Below are positions 1 through 12,184 of a stretch of 64,000 nucleotides of DNA, piece by piece. Source of the DNA: Prorocentrum cordatum. Taxonomy: Eukaryota; Sar; Dinophyceae; Prorocentrales; Prorocentraceae. A program made the translations under genes and the position numbers. The stretch covers positions 64,501 through 128,500 of the forward strand of contig CAUYUJ010005603.1 of assembly GCA_963575745.1 (NCBI GenBank), given 5' to 3'. Position 1 is the stretch's first letter, and each line of letters opens with the position of its first letter. The notes under the pieces are model-generated. The model was not told the origin of the DNA and made no database searches. It saw only the letters and a program-made list of their open reading frames with translations.

Positions 1-1232
1 CCCGTACGGGTGCTGAAACCAGCGCCCCGCCTGCGACACCTTCAAAATCGACCCTGAAAGCCAAGGATGTTGGGCATGAGCACGAGCAAACCGCCTGAGA
101 CATCCCCACAAACTGGCCGCCAACGGGCACGTGTTCTACCTCCTGGCGGCTCCCCGTTGGGGTGCTGAAAACAGCGCCCCGCCTGCGACACCCTCAAAAT
201 CGACCCTGAAAGCCAAGGATGTTGGGCATGGGCACGAGCAAACCGCCTGAGACATCCCCACAAACTGGCCGCGAACAGGCCCGTGTAAACACCCTTGGCG
301 GTTCCCCTTAGGGGTGCTGAAACCAGCGCCCCGCCTGAGACATCCTCAAACCCTGCTATGAAAGCCAAGGGTGTTGGACACGACCACGAGCAAACCGCCT
401 GAGACATCCCCTACAAACTGGCCGCTTACTGGCCCGTGCGAACACCCCTGGCGGCTCCCCTTAGGGGTGCTGAAACCAGCGCCCCGCCTGAGGCATCCTC
501 AAAATCTGTTCTGACAACCAAAGGTGTTGGGCATGAAAACGAGCAAACCGCCTGAGACATCCCCGCAAACTCGCCGCGAACGGGCCCGTGCAAACACTCT
601 GGTTGCTCCACTCTGGGGTGCTGAAACCAGCGCCCCGCCTGAGACATCGTCAGAATCTGCGCTGGAAGCCAAGGATGTTGGACATGACGACGAGAATCTG
701 CTGAAGACATCCCCCAACACTGGCCGCTTACGGCGTACGGGCCCGTGCACACACCCCTGGCGGCTCCCGTTAGGGGTGCTGAGACCAGCGCCCCGCCTGA
801 AAGCCAAGGATGTTGGGCATAGAAACGAACAAACCGCCTGAGACATCCCCACAAGCTGGCCGCGGACGGGCCCGTGCAAACACCCTTGGCGGCTTCCCTT
901 CGGGGTGCTGAAACCAGCGCCCCGCCTGAGACATCCTCAACATCTGCTATGAAAACCAACGATGCTGGGCATGAGAACTAGCAAACCGCCTGAAGCATCC
1001 CCCCAAACTGGCCGCTTACGGGCCCGTGCGAACACCCCTGGCGGCTCCCCTTAGGGGTGCTGAAACCAGCGCACCGCCTGAGACATCCTCAAATCTGCTC
1101 TGAAGGCCAAGGATGCTGGGCATGAAAACGAGCAAACCGCCTGAGACGTCCCCTACAAACTGGCCGCGAACGGGCCCGTGCAAACACCCCTGTCGGCGCC
1201 CTTTAGGGGTGCTGAAACCAGCACCCCGCCTG
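1..1232. repeat. Tandem satellite, about 152-bp unit, nine copies
   Basis: The core GGGGTGCTGAAACCAGCGCC recurs near 7, 159, 311, 464, 615, 773, 902, 1054 and 1206, a spacing of about 152 bp with one short interval of about 129 bp. Each unit also contains CCTGAGACATCC, GGATGTTGGGCATG and CTGGCCGC blocks. The array runs off the left edge, so its true length is unknown. Open frames here on both strands are repeat translations, not genes. Confidence 0.95.
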
Positions 1233-1375
1233 AAAATGAGTAAGTCTGTGTATGAACAAGTTTATGTATGTGTACGTCTGGGTATGAAGAAGTCTGAGTA
1301 TGAGTAGGTCTCAGTATGAGTAAGTCTGTGTCTGAGTAAATCTGGACATGTGTAAGTCTCGTATGAGGAGACAAG
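1233..1375. repeat. Degenerate 12-bp tandem repeat beside the satellite
   Basis: Units like AGTAAGTCTGTG and AGTATGAGTAGG repeat with drift directly after the last satellite unit. No coding signal. Confidence 0.7.
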
Positions 1376-1789
1376 AAGAGGAGGGGACGAGAAGAGGAAG
1401 GAGGAGGACGAGGAGTAGGAGGCGTCCAAGTAATAACCAGAACCCCATCTTAGGATATGGAAGAAAAAAAAACGAGAAATTGTAGAAAGCCGATGTTCGC
1501 AACGCAGGTTGTTGTCACAAAATATGAGAAATAATACAAACAACTTTAAAACTAACCAGAACGCAACTTCCACAACTAGAACCACTCCAAAACCGAACTT
1601 CCGCGTAACTTACACGCTGTAAAAAAACGCGTTCAACAACTGACTCCCATATCTTCCACAACTTGCACCGTTCAAGTTATGTAACATCTGGCAGATCAAG
1701 TTAATATCTGGAAGATCAAGGCAAGATCTGGAAGATCAAGTTAACATGATATACCACACTTTCCCCTCAACTACCAGAACTTGTTGTGC
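1376..1789. other. Gene-free stretch with a short AGATCAAG repeat
   Basis: A purine-rich stretch (about 1376-1420) is followed by AT-richer sequence without a convincing frame. At about 1688-1745 three copies of a roughly 22-bp unit containing CTGGAAGATCAAG occur. I see no gene. Confidence 0.6.
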
Positions 1790-2380
1790 GCATCTCAGCA
1801 AGGATCGGGGGGGTGTTGGGGGCCGACGGGTGGTCCTGGAGGCCTCTCGGAGGTCTCTGGAAGCCTCCTGCTCCCGCTCTTGGGCCCATCTTGGGCCTGT
1901 TCTGGGGTGGTCTGGGGCTGTCCTGGGCGAGCCTTCGGCAGTCTTGAAACCTTCTTGGCCCGTCTTGGGGCCGTCATGAGGGTCTCTTGGGTGGCCTTGG
2001 GGCGGGCTTGGGAGCCTCTTCGGCGCTCTTGGACCGTTGGAAGCTCGAAAACGCAAGAAGCCAAGAACAGAAATAAAACAATGCAAATCGACGATGTTGG
2101 CCTCTTCGGGCCGTCCTTGAACGCCTCTCGGACCTCTCTTGGGGTCTCTTGGAGACAACCTGGAAGCCTGGAGAGCCGTCGGAAGGCTGACTTGGGCTGC
2201 TTGGGATCGTCTTGGGCCATCCTTTCGCATTCTGGGGGCTGCTGGGAGGCGTCTTGGGTCCTTCTGGAGCGGTGTGGAGGCTCCCCGGAAAGGCCGGGGG
2301 AGCGGTACCGGGAGCGTTCCCGAGATGTGGCGGGGAGGTGTGGGACCCGGGGCCGGGGGGGCGGTACTTGTAATATAATG
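1790..2380. repeat. CTTGGGGCC-type degenerate minisatellite, tract 1
   Basis: Short blocks such as TCTTGGGCC, CTTGGGGCCGTC and CTCTTGG repeat with no fixed period. They leave long open frames on both strands rich in Gly, Leu, Ser and Trp (plus) or Pro, Arg, Gln and Lys (minus), which is the translation of a simple repeat. The same repeat returns at 7.4-8.2, 8.9-9.4 and, decayed, 54.4-55.1 kb. Confidence 0.8.
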
Positions 2381-2382
2381 TA

Positions 2383-2600
2383 GCATATATATATATAGAG
2401 AGAGAGAGAGAAAACCATCTCCTCTACCCTACTCTACGCTGCTCTGATCTACACTACGCCATATTATGCCTGGCCCTACTCTGCCATCTACCCTACCCTT
2501 CTCTACTCTGCTCCACTCCAACATTATTCTACTCCACCATGCAATACCCCACCTTACTCTACTCTACTAAATTCCACTGCTATTCTGCTCTGTTTTTAAA
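2383..2600. repeat. TA/GA dinucleotides and a CTACT-type pentamer repeat
   Basis: Alternating TA followed by GA (about 2386-2410) leads into imperfect CTACTCTAC / CTACCCTAC repeats. No gene. Confidence 0.8.
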
Positions 2601-2629
2601 TGTTTTGCTTAGTTCTACTCTATTGAGCA

Positions 2630-2775
2630 GAGGAAGCCATGCGCATAGCAGACGAGACCATGCGCACACAGCAGAAGCCATGCGCATAGCAGGGGAAGCC
2701 GTGCGCGCACAGAGAGAGCCATGCGCATAGCAGAGGAAGCCATGCGCATGCAGAGGAAGCCCTGCACATAGTTTG
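2630..2775. repeat. About 20-bp tandem repeat, seven units
   Basis: Units of the form GAAGCCATGCGCATAGCAG repeat with small changes. The predicted peptides are repeat translations. Confidence 0.85.
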
Positions 2776-2799
2776 ACCGTGCAAGGGCATGTTTGAGGG

Positions 2800-5700
2800 G
2801 GGGGCTACAGTGGATCACATTGGTTCTCTGGGGATTGAATAAATAGTGCTATTTGGGGAAACGTGCTGGACGACTCTGGAAGGAATTCTCGCGGAGAGGT
2901 CGCCGTATACGACTCGCGAGGTTTCCTCAACGCAAGCCCGAGAACCTCTGGCGCGGGAACTTGCCATTCCTGGGGCGGCGGTATCGGTGCCTTGCACTCC
3001 CTTTGCCGCCATCGTCGTTGACGTCGCATCGCAGGCGCGGTCCTGCTCGTCCCACAGCTCCAGCCACTGCCGCAGGCGGCGGCGCATGGCCAGCCCCCGC
3101 GGAACGGCCCGATGATGGGCCGAGCTCGAGCGTCTCCTCCCTCCGCCGACGCCTCCGCACTCTTTGTCGTCCTCTTGCGTCGGATCCTCCTCCTCCTACC
3201 TCCCGCCTGCCTTCGCCGTCACGTCGTCGTACTCCGCCTCCTCCTCATCCCTCTCCCTCCCCTTCTCTGTCCTCTTTCCGTCTTCATCATTCCCTCTGTT
3301 TCTCATGCGTCATGTTCGCCCCCGCCCTCCTCGTAGATCCCGATTGCTTTCGCTATCGTTTGCTCGTGCTGTTGATGTTCGTCCCCTTTTCCCTCCCTCG
3401 TGCTCATCTTCCTCCTCCTCGTAGTGATCGCACTGCTTCGCTACGGCCGTGTAGTGAACAGGTACCGACGCACATGGGACAACACCCTGCCACGCACTAA
3501 CACGCTACTACAATACGATGGCCGCTCGCAGGATGATGCGCAAAGCCCTGCTGATCTCTGCCTTGTTCCAGCTCTTCTCCTAATCCTCATGCATCCCATC
3601 CGCCTCCTCCGCCTCCTCCTCCTCATCGTCCTGCTCATCCTCCTTCCTTCTTTCTTTCCCTCCCTCGTTCTCGTCCTGGTTCACCTCCTCTGTCTTCTAT
3701 TCATAATAATTTCCTTTCTATTCCTCTTCATCCTCCCCTTCGATCGCCCAAGATCCCACGAGCCTCAGGCCTGTTAGCAGATTCCGCTTCCGTTCCAAGG
3801 AGGGCCTTCAACCTCCTAAGTCTTCCCCACCAGTCGTACTTCCCTTCCCCCCTGCCTCTATACCCATTCTTTTCTTCCTCTCCTCCTCTTCCTGTATCCA
3901 CCTCCCGAATCCCTTGTGTTCCCCCCTTCTCCTCCACGTCGGTTTCTCCACAACCCCCTCCCGGCGTCGTCGTCGTCGTCCTCCTCCTCCTCCTCCTCAA
4001 ACTTCTTCTCGTCACCTGCCTCCTTCTCCCTCTCCTCCACCCCCTCAATCGACCTCTCGCTCCTCCGCCTCCAATGTTTGTCCCCGCAACGACGTCGTCG
4101 CCGTCGTTGGCGGAACCGTGATCGGCGTTTTTGTTTCGTCTGCGACCCCGCCGCTGCCTTGCGAAGAGCTGGGCCCGCGCGCGCTGCCGTGCCGTCGAAC
4201 AAATGCTTGTCGGAGCAGGTGCTGGACGACCAATGCCCCGTCCAACCTACGGCCGATCCTTGCAAATCGGCGGATGAGGGATGAGGATGAGGATGAGGAA
4301 GAAAATGATGAGGAAGGAGGGGATACGAGGAGAAATTGTCAAAGAGGTATGATGAGATTTTCTGCACTGTTTCAGATTGTGTTTCTGTCTTCAGGGCACC
4401 GGGAATCAACATACGGATACGAGGAATACTAACATTAAGAAGCCGAAGAGGACAGGACGCAGCAACACGCTGAGACGACAGAGCGAAATGCAAAATATAT
4501 GTTTTCCAGCAGGGGGGGAAGGGCAGGGGTTAATTTGCGCGCGCTGTGTGGAGGGGGCCAGGAAGGAGATGGCACAACTTTGAAATTCAGATTTCTGGGC
4601 CAAGAAGGTTTGCCAGGTAGCGTCGGCAATCCCCGGGGCGGGCTCGGGAATTGCAGGGCGGCCGTGGGCGGAAGATGAGATATCGACTCCGCAGTCAGTG
4701 CTTGCAGTGGAGGGGTCCCGGTGGAAATGTCATGCCACTTTCGGCACGCGGCCATGTTCCCAGGTTTTTCGAGTTCTGGACCCTCCAAGACGACGTTCCA
4801 GGGCCCCAAGATAGGCCCAATAACAACTAACATAAAAACACGCAGTTGCCCTCTCGCGTGAGATTGTTGTAGCTCTACTGACCCCCTCTTGGGATCCTTT
4901 GAGGCCCACTTGGACGGCACCAAGGGGGGGGGTTCGGAGGGCCCCGGGAGGGCCCCGAGAGAGGCCCAAGAGGAGTCAGCATGAAGTCAAAGGAGAGCCC
5001 TCTCAGATGACTTCATCTTGTCTTCTCTTGAATCACTCCTGGGTCCTCCCAGGTTTCTGCTCGCGATCTTCGGAGGGTTTAGGTATAGCTTCAAGATGCT
5101 CCCAGCAGGCTTTCCGAAACGCGGCGCCACGAACCTGCAGAAAATCCTCTTCTTGAAGCCGTCTTGGAGCCTTCTGAGGGGCCCGTTTCCGAGTCCGCTC
5201 CCCCTCTTTTTTCCACTCTGGCCCCTCGCGGTTCACGCGTCACCCCATGCCCTCTACCTCGTCCCTTCCTCCCCCATTCCTTCGCCCCGCTCCTGTTTCT
5301 TTGCTTGTTCCGTTGGCCTGGCGTCAACCGTCAATGGGTCGTCGCGTGAAAAATATATATTTGTAACCCCGCGAGTTCGGTGGCGGCGTGTGCTTGTTGC
5401 CCCCCAGAAGACAAGCGAAACAGCAAGGGGGGGGCGCGGAAAGAAATGACGACCGAGAGAAAGCATCGCGATGGCTGCAACAAACTCCCAAGAGGCCCCC
5501 AGGAGGCCCCAAATACATTCAAAAACTGTCTCCACGACGCCCCCGAGGAGCCACCCACGAGACCCCGTCAACCATCCGAACGGCCTCAGGCCCGCAACCC
5601 AGGCACGGTGGCGGGATGTGCCGAAAACCATGCGATAATCACTCGTCGGGTGCGTTGACAGATGCAATCCGTCTGTACACGTGGGTCCTCGCCCGCTTCC

Positions 5701-5990
5701 CCACGCGTGCCCATTACCATGTGACGTACCCAACCAATTTGCATCAAGTGGCAAGAGGATTTGGCACAAACTTGCCAGGACAAGCAAGCTGCATGGCATG
5801 CGCTCACGTGGCGCGAGTCACACGGCAACAACAAAAACACATACAAACGAATGAGACCGAAGAGCGTTGCCTTGGTCGGTAGTACGCTAGAGATGCAGCG
5901 CTGTCTGTGCCATGTCGCCGCGGCGCTCGAAACAACTACGATTCCTGCTATAGTTAGCGCAAGAGACGCGCAACCGCCGCCGCGGCAACA
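2800..5990. other. Gene-free region, pyrimidine-rich then decayed CTTGGG repeat
   Basis: From about 3100 to 4080 the plus strand is rich in CCTCCT and TCGTC runs, giving Ser/Pro/Leu frames on plus and Arg/Glu frames on minus. This looks like simple sequence or intron-like pyrimidine tracts. From about 4860 to 5000 and about 5490 to 5600 there are scattered CTTGGG / CCCAAGAGG blocks of the dispersed repeat. No frame shows a recognisable domain. Confidence 0.5.
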
Positions 5991-5994
5991 CGTG

Positions 5995-6960
5995 CCAGGA
6001 ATGGCGAGGTCTCCTGGTGGTCCGTGCAAGACGCCACTCGGCTGGACCCCCCAGCAGCCCTTTGCAGTGGCAACAATTTCGCATATCGCATCCCCCACAA
6101 GGATGGCGATGTCTCCTGGTGGTCTGGGTAAGACGTCACTCCGCTGGACCTCAGCCGTCGAAAGCGGCGAAGGTTTCGCAGATCGCACCCCCCAGAAGGA
6201 TGGCGAGGTCTCCTGGTGGTCTGCGTAAGACGTCGCTCCGCTGGACCCCACGGAAGCCCTCGAAAGTGGCGCCAGTTTCACAGATCGCAGTCCCATACGA
6301 ATGGCGACGTCTTATCTGACACTGGGTAAGACGTCACTCCGCTGGACCCCCCAACACCCCCCGAAAGAGGCGCCAACTTCACAGATCCCAGACCCAGAAA
6401 GATGGTGAGGTCTACTGGTGGTCTGGGTAAGACGTCACTCCTCTGGACCCCCCAGCAGCCCTCGAAAGTGGGGACAATTTCACAGATCGCTGCCCCACAG
6501 GAGTGGCGAGGTCTCCTGGTGGTTTGGGTAAGACGTCACTCCGCTGGACCCCCCAACACCCCCCGAAAGTGGCGCCAATTTCACAGATCACAGACCCAAA
6601 AAGATGGCGAGGTCTCCTGGTGGTCTGGGTAAGACGTCATTCCGCTGGACCCCCACCAGCCCTCGAAAGTGGGGACAATTTCGCAGATCGCAGCCTCACA
6701 GGAGTGGCGAGGTCTCCAGGTGGTCTGGGTTAGGCGTCACTCCTCTGGACCCCCCAGCAGCCCTACCTCTAAAGTGGCGACAGTTTCGCAGATCGCAGCC
6801 CCACAGGGATGGCGAAATCTCCTGGAGGTCTGGGTAAGACGTCACTCAGCTGGGCCCCCCAGCAGCCTTCGAAATTGGCGACAGTTTCACAGATCCCGGT
6901 CCCTGAGGGAGGGCGAGGTCTCCTGGTGGTCTGGGTAAGACGTCGCTGGCGAAATTCCAA
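5995..6960 (+). repeat. 101-bp satellite array, about ten units
   Basis: GGTCTCCTGGTGGTCTGGGT recurs about every 101 bp (near 6008, 6108, 6208, 6408, 6509, 6610, 6711, 6814, 6917; the 6306 copy is diverged). Each unit contains AAGACGTCACTCCGCTGGAC and AATTTCGCAGATCGCAG. The unit has no stop in one frame, so long open frames are artefacts. Its reverse complement aligns with the units at 12.2-13.1 kb. Confidence 0.95.
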
Positions 6961-7379
6961 AGGCCCCCCACGAAGCCCCAACAGAATTCCAAGAAGCCCC
7001 CAGAAGGCGCGCGCGAGGCCTTCAAGAACCACGCGCAACAACCGCCTGTTCCCCAAGGGGTCGGCGGTGTAGCGCAAGCCCAAGGATGTTATCGATACCT
7101 GAATTGCTGGTAGACGTCTGGTGCCCATCCGCCACCGTGCCCTAAATCACTACTTGGATACTCGGGGTGTTCTCAGGCCCCGTGGAATCCCCCCCTCAGC
7201 CTTGAGTGAACACGTGCCAGGAAAGGCCCGCGCCCCCAAATTCCGAGGACAAGGGATTGTGGAGTATACGGTCTGTTGAACGCTGTCGTCCCTTTTCTTT
7301 GCGTTGTTCTTCTCTCTGCTTTCTGTTCGTGCGTGGGTGGTGGGCGCGCGTGCGCGGGCGTGCGCGCGTGGGGGATTCC

Positions 7380-8240
7380 TCTCGCGTCGCGGGGCCTCTT
7401 GGGAGCCTCTTGGAGGCCTCCTGGGAGTTTCTTTTGGCCTCTTGGGGGCTTCTTTGGGGCCTTTCCCCCCTCCCTCCTTTTCATACACCCTCCCCATCTT
7501 CCCTTCCAGCGCCGGCTCTAATCATGGGCGCAGTGACCATGATCAACTTCCACCTGGCTGGCGCTGCGCCACAGTTCGCCCAGAGGGGGGGAAAGAACAT
7601 TACACTCCAGTCGCTGTGTGGCCTTTTGGGGGGTTTGGGGGGGGCCTTTTGGAGGCTTCTGGGGGACATCTTGGAGGCTTCTTGGGGGCCTCTTGGGGCC
7701 TCTTGAAGGCGTTTTGGGCCGTTTTGGTGCGCTTTTGCACCGTTTCGCCCCCTCGGAGGCAGTCTTCGGGGCCTCTCGCGGCCGCATTGGAGCCCTCTTG
7801 GGGTCCTCTTGGGCCGTCTTCGCGGCCTCTTGGACCGTCTTGGGGGCCTCTTTGGGCCGTTTTGGGGCCCTCTTGGGCCGTCTTGGGGCCCGCTTGGGGG
7901 CTTTTTGGGGTGTTCTGGGGCGGTTCTGGAAGCTGCTTGGGCCGTCATGGATTTTTGAGTCGAAAAAGCGAGAACGCTAAAATATTACAACAACCATGGG
8001 AAAATCAATGATTTCGGCATCTGGAGGCGCAGTTGTGGGCGCTCTTGGGGCCCTCTTGGGCCGTCCTTGGGGCTTTGGGGGCCCTCTTGGGGCCGTCTTG
8101 GGGGCCTCATGGGCCCTCGTTGGGAATATCTTGGGCCGTCTTGGGGCCGTCTTGGGCCGTCTTGGGGCCATCTTGGGCCATCTTGAGGCCCTCTTGGAGC
8201 CCGAAGAGGCCGAATTTGTTGATTTCCCAATGGGTTTTTG
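7380..8240. repeat. CTTGGGGCC-type minisatellite, tract 2
   Basis: This is the densest tract of the repeat: CTCTTGGGGCC, GTCTTGGGCC and TTTTGGGG blocks over about 860 bp, interrupted at about 7480-7610 and 7955-8030. Minus-strand frames read as Pro/Lys/Arg-rich repeats. No gene. Confidence 0.85.
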
Positions 8241-8879
8241 AATGTTTTTACGGCCCCAGAAGGGGGCGACCATTTTGGTACGGCGTTGTGGCGCGGCTCC
8301 CAGGGGGGGTTAGGGGGGAAACATAATAATGTAACACAATACAGTAAGTTGCAATTCTGGAATCTTTGGACACATTGGATACGTTGCATTAAGGCGTTCG
8401 CCGAAAAACGCTGCCGCTCAGCACGTCACCTCCGGACGTGGATTATTGGGCTTGCGCCGCGCCGCCGACACCTTGGATGAATGGCGGCTGCGGCGCGTTG
8501 CTTCCGAGGGCCTCTTGGGCACCTTCGAGTGCAATATTTATATGGAAAATCGCCAATTTGACCGCCCCTGTTAGTTTGTCCTTGCACGGGTGAGAACGCT
8601 CCCGCCCTTTCGCATCGTCTCTGGGACGCTGCACAGAGAAAAGAAACGCCATTGGTCCAACGGCGTCGCGAGCGGCCCTGGCTGTGGCCACTGAGCTGGA
8701 CAGGCGCCCCCCCCAGGACCAGCGGGTCGACCCAGCGCAGTGGGGGGGGGGAAGGAGGGGGACGGTGAAGAGAACTGCATGGCAGCCTGGCATTGCCACG
8801 CACCTGCGACGTAGCGGCGCCCGTCGGAGGCCACTCGGGTGGCAGATGGAGTCTCGTGGGAGGCGTCCCGATGGCGTTG

Positions 8880-9420
8880 CGGAAACAGTGTTTGAATATT
8901 TTGGGGGCTTACCGAAAGCCTCTTTGGTGTTTCCTCGTGCCATTTGGAGTTCCCTGGGGGGCCTGTTGGGTTTTTTGGGGGCAGCCGAGGGGCGTTGTAG
9001 GATCGGAGGCTTGACCCCTTCTTGGGGCTGCTCCGCCCCCCCCCCCCCCCCGGGCCGTCGTGAGGTTTCTTGATCGGTTTGGGGGCCCCTGGGTCGTTCG
9101 GGAGTCCTCTTAAGGGTCTCTTCGGCCGTCTTGGGGCGACTCAGAAGGCTCATTGGGCCGTCCTGGACGCTATCAATGCACAAAGAGGCGATACTGTAGT
9201 ACAAATGCACGCGATCCAAAAACGATGGGGGGATGTTTTGCCTGAGGCCGTCGTGGGACGCTTCTTGGGTTTTCTTGGGGGCGTTTTGGGGGCTGTTTGG
9301 GCCGTCTGGAGGCCAGCGCAAACGTTTTGGATCGATCATTCGGCGGCTCGAGGCCCTCTTGGCCAGTCCAAGGCCCTGTTGGCCTGTTTTGGGTCCCTCT
9401 GCCCCCCCGCGATGCGTTCG
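8880..9420. repeat. CTTGGGGCC-type minisatellite, tract 3
   Basis: The same repeat continues with lower density. It includes a run of C at about 9038-9051 and ends near a C-rich block at 9425-9460. Confidence 0.75.
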
Positions 9421-9574
9421 GCGGGTAACCACCCCCGCCTCCCCCTCCCCCCCTCCACATCGACCGGACTGGGCTACCGGGGGAGGGATTTGGGGAGGGG
9501 GGAGGATCTAGCGCGCCGATGAACGCTAAGGGGTCGGCGGATTGTTCCCCACCCCGCCCACCCATTCCCTCACA

Positions 9575-9880
9575 ATCTTCGCACACACACACACATGTGC
9601 ACATATGTTTGTCCGTATGTGTGGATGTATGTGTACGCATATGGTTACGTGTATGTGTATGTGTATGCATGTAAATATAAGCACATACATACACACCCAT
9701 GCGTGTGTATGTATATATATGTGTTTATGTATGTATGTATGTATATATGTGTATATATACGTGTATTATGTGTATGTGACTGCATGTGTGTGCTACACAT
9801 ATCCATGTATGTACATATACACACATAAACAAACATGTATACTCATATATATATATGTATATACAAACACGCGTACAAAC
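9575..9880. repeat. CA/TG/TA compound microsatellite
   Basis: Alternating CACACA, TGTATG, TATATA and ACATAC runs over about 300 bp. Predicted peptides are Tyr/Val/Cys or His/Thr repeats with no biological content. Confidence 0.95.
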
Positions 9881-10445
9881 AATCAGGGCGTCCGCTTTCG
9901 CCGGCACAGCCAAAGTGGGGTTCTTATGTTATCTGGACACATCGCGCAGTCCTCTTCGTCTTCTTGCTACTCCTCCTCACACCCTCTTCTCTGGCCACCA
10001 TCCTCATCACACACACACCCATCCATAATCATCTACACCTTCTTTCACACACACACACACTCATTCATCATTCCCATCGCATCACATCCGCACACCTCCT
10101 CATCAGCGTCGCTATCACCAACTCATCACCGTCGTCCATGGTGACGTTTGCCACTTTGCCCGCCGCCAGGTCATGTAGTGAGAGAGCTGGTCCACCAGCA
10201 GCAGGGGCTGGAGCAGCGGACTACACGGGCACGGGCGAAGTGCGGAGGTTGGCCACCCATACGTGATGCTGTTTGATGAGGGGCGCAGACTCGGTCGAGA
10301 GGTCGTTGAATAATATATCCTGCGTGCGAACTCCTTCCATCCATTCATTATACCTATGGCAAGGTAGCATATCATCTTCTTGCCTGGCTGCGTAATCCCA
10401 CGATGCGTATCCGAAAGTGATCTTGGGGCGACTTGGGATGTGGCT
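9881..10445. other. Gene-free stretch
   Basis: CT- and CA-rich in the first half (about 10000-10130), then ordinary sequence without a frame I can support. Confidence 0.5.
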
Positions 10446-10449
10446 TCAC

Positions 10450-10986
10450 CCTGGGCGTGGAGAAGTCAGCCTTGGACTGATATTTCTAGGCTGTTGCTTC
10501 ATCCCCGTCTCGCGTGGCAAGGGAGACGAGCACCTGGAGCTCCCTGGACCCCAGCGGCCCTGACGCAGAGACAGGCGTTCCCGAGCCCGCTCCCCCGAGA
10601 ACGACGAGCTGCTGAGGACCAGATGGGAGAGCTCACCACATGCCAAAGGCGACGCACCCGGGAGGCACAAGCTGCCGAATCTGAGATCAAACACCAAGCG
10701 GACCACGCAGAAACGCTGGCGTTGGGGATTGACGCTCCACTCCGCAATGCTTGCAAGAGGTGGAACTGGGCGAGGTCTTGCCGCATCCGCACTGCCCGCG
10801 TTCGCTGCTGTAACCGAACTGGCCGCCGTAGTAGCGCGGCTGAGCCTGGCGCCGCGGCGGAGGAGGGCTTTGCCACGGGAGTCCCCCATGGCCTTTGCCG
10901 CCGCCACCCCCCGCAGCCGCGATGGCGAGACATGAAAGTGGAACGGAACGTTCAGATTGGCCCGCTAACACCAAGTAGAATGACAC
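10450..10986 (-). pseudogene. Fragment with a zinc-ribbon-like Cys motif
   Basis: The minus frame starting at 10986 reads through a Gly-rich stretch (about residues 24-35) into an Arg/Gln/Tyr segment and then CGCGKTSPSSTSCKHCG, a C-x-C-x8-C-x2-C pattern of zinc-ribbon type. After that the good-looking sequence moves to other minus frames down to about 10450 (frames 10499-10933 and 10446-10907), so the copy is broken or spliced. Gly-rich segments followed by such small Cys motifs are common at the start of dinoflagellate retroelement proteins, which is the basis for suspecting a retroelement N-terminus. No reverse transcriptase is visible next to it. It could also be an orphan exon. Function is not established. 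Confidence 0.35.
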
Positions 10987-11039
10987 TAACAGCGCTACTC
11001 GAGCGCAAAAGGGCTAGAGTCAGGGATTGGGAAAAGGAG

Positions 11040-11140
11040 AAACACAGAAAGAGAGAGAGAGAGGGAACGAGGAGCGAGAGAACGGTACAACTGAGAGAGA
11101 GAGAGAGAGACAGAGAGACAGAGAGAGAACGGGACAACGA
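11040..11140. repeat. GA microsatellite
   Basis: GAGAGA runs with occasional interruptions. They give the Arg/Glu stretch of the open frame that crosses them. Confidence 0.9.
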
Positions 11141-11219
11141 CGAATTGCATAAGATAGTTTGGCTCATTCCAAGGACAAGGAAGACCAACGGACGATGTCC
11201 TCGACAAACAACGGCATGA

Positions 11220-12180
11220 TGCAAACCCCGAGGCGGGCTGAGGGGGCACTGCCCACGCATCTGCACGCTAAATGTAACGCAATGCCGCAAACGCGTTTCC
11301 AACAATATCTCATGCCTTTCTGGCCCCTGGCCAACGCCACCGGACATCCCAAACAATGGAACTCAGAACCCTGTCGCACCCTAAATGACAGCACCATGGG
11401 CAGCGCAAAATGAAGAGAAGCACGATGGAAGAGCTGCGTTTCCTCTTGCTCCTCCTCCACCCTCCTCCCCCCCCTCCGCCTCCTCCTCCTCCTCCTCTTC
11501 GCCCCCCTCCAACCACATCCCGGTCGGAATGAGGAGAGGCCAGACTCGCGGGGCAACGTCGAACACAAACCGAACGCACAATGCGGCACGAAGATCGAGG
11601 CCGCCCACGTCGGGCCAGAGTAGGAGTCGAAGGATGGCACCGCCACCAATGTACCACAGATGCGTCGGAGAACCTCGGGCTCCGAATTGTCCTGCAGCAT
11701 CAAAACATCGGCGATGCGTCGAAATCCCCCGACCCTCCAACCTATTCTGGTCCCAATTCGGCGCCCTGGAAGAAGCCGGAGCCTGAGGATATAAACCTGT
11801 CCAAACACGAATCCCAAACCTCCAGCGACTCGATGTTTCGAAACGTGGGACCCTGGTCCCCTCGACCCTTCCCCAAGGCCAACTGTTGACTTGGCGTCTG
11901 GACAAAAATCGATGGTCCCAGGGGCTGGAACTGGCCTCTGAATACAATAACATCCAGCCGACCGACCTGAGCCGCCGGAGAACTCGGAAGGAAGCGGTGT
12001 TTCTTGACCGCCGTCTCAAGCCTCCGCACCGCGGCTGACACAACAGCGGTGGGGCCAAAAGTGAGATCCATGCGGATGGGTCCGCATGCCCTCGCATGGG
12101 ACCCATGCGGAGTTTAAACAAAGAGAAGGGGGGAGGAAACGGAGAAAGATCGATGACCAAGTGCCGTGTTTGGCCGGTTA
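11220..12180. other. Gene-free stretch
   Basis: CCT-rich tract at about 11445-11510. The long minus frame 11381-12160 shows no domain I recognise and changes character at the CCT tract. I cannot support a gene. Confidence 0.45.
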
Positions 12181-12184
12181 GCCC

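Noticed and set aside
5995-6960. Repeated ARSPGGLGKTSLRW-like peptides suggesting a P-loop (GxGKTS)
   Set aside because: The GLGKTS text arises from the 101-bp satellite in one frame and recurs every unit; there is no Walker B or other ATPase motif.
7481-8389. Pro/Lys/Arg-rich minus frames resembling histone-like or collagen-like proteins
   Set aside because: Made by the CTTGGGGCC repeat; both strands are open and no start or globular part is seen.
9542-9913. Cys/Tyr/Val-rich frames that look like membrane peptides
   Set aside because: CA/TG microsatellite translation.
11150-11180. TTTGGCTCATTCC considered as a second relict spliced leader
   Set aside because: Only TTTGGCTCA agrees; the preceding and following bases do not match.
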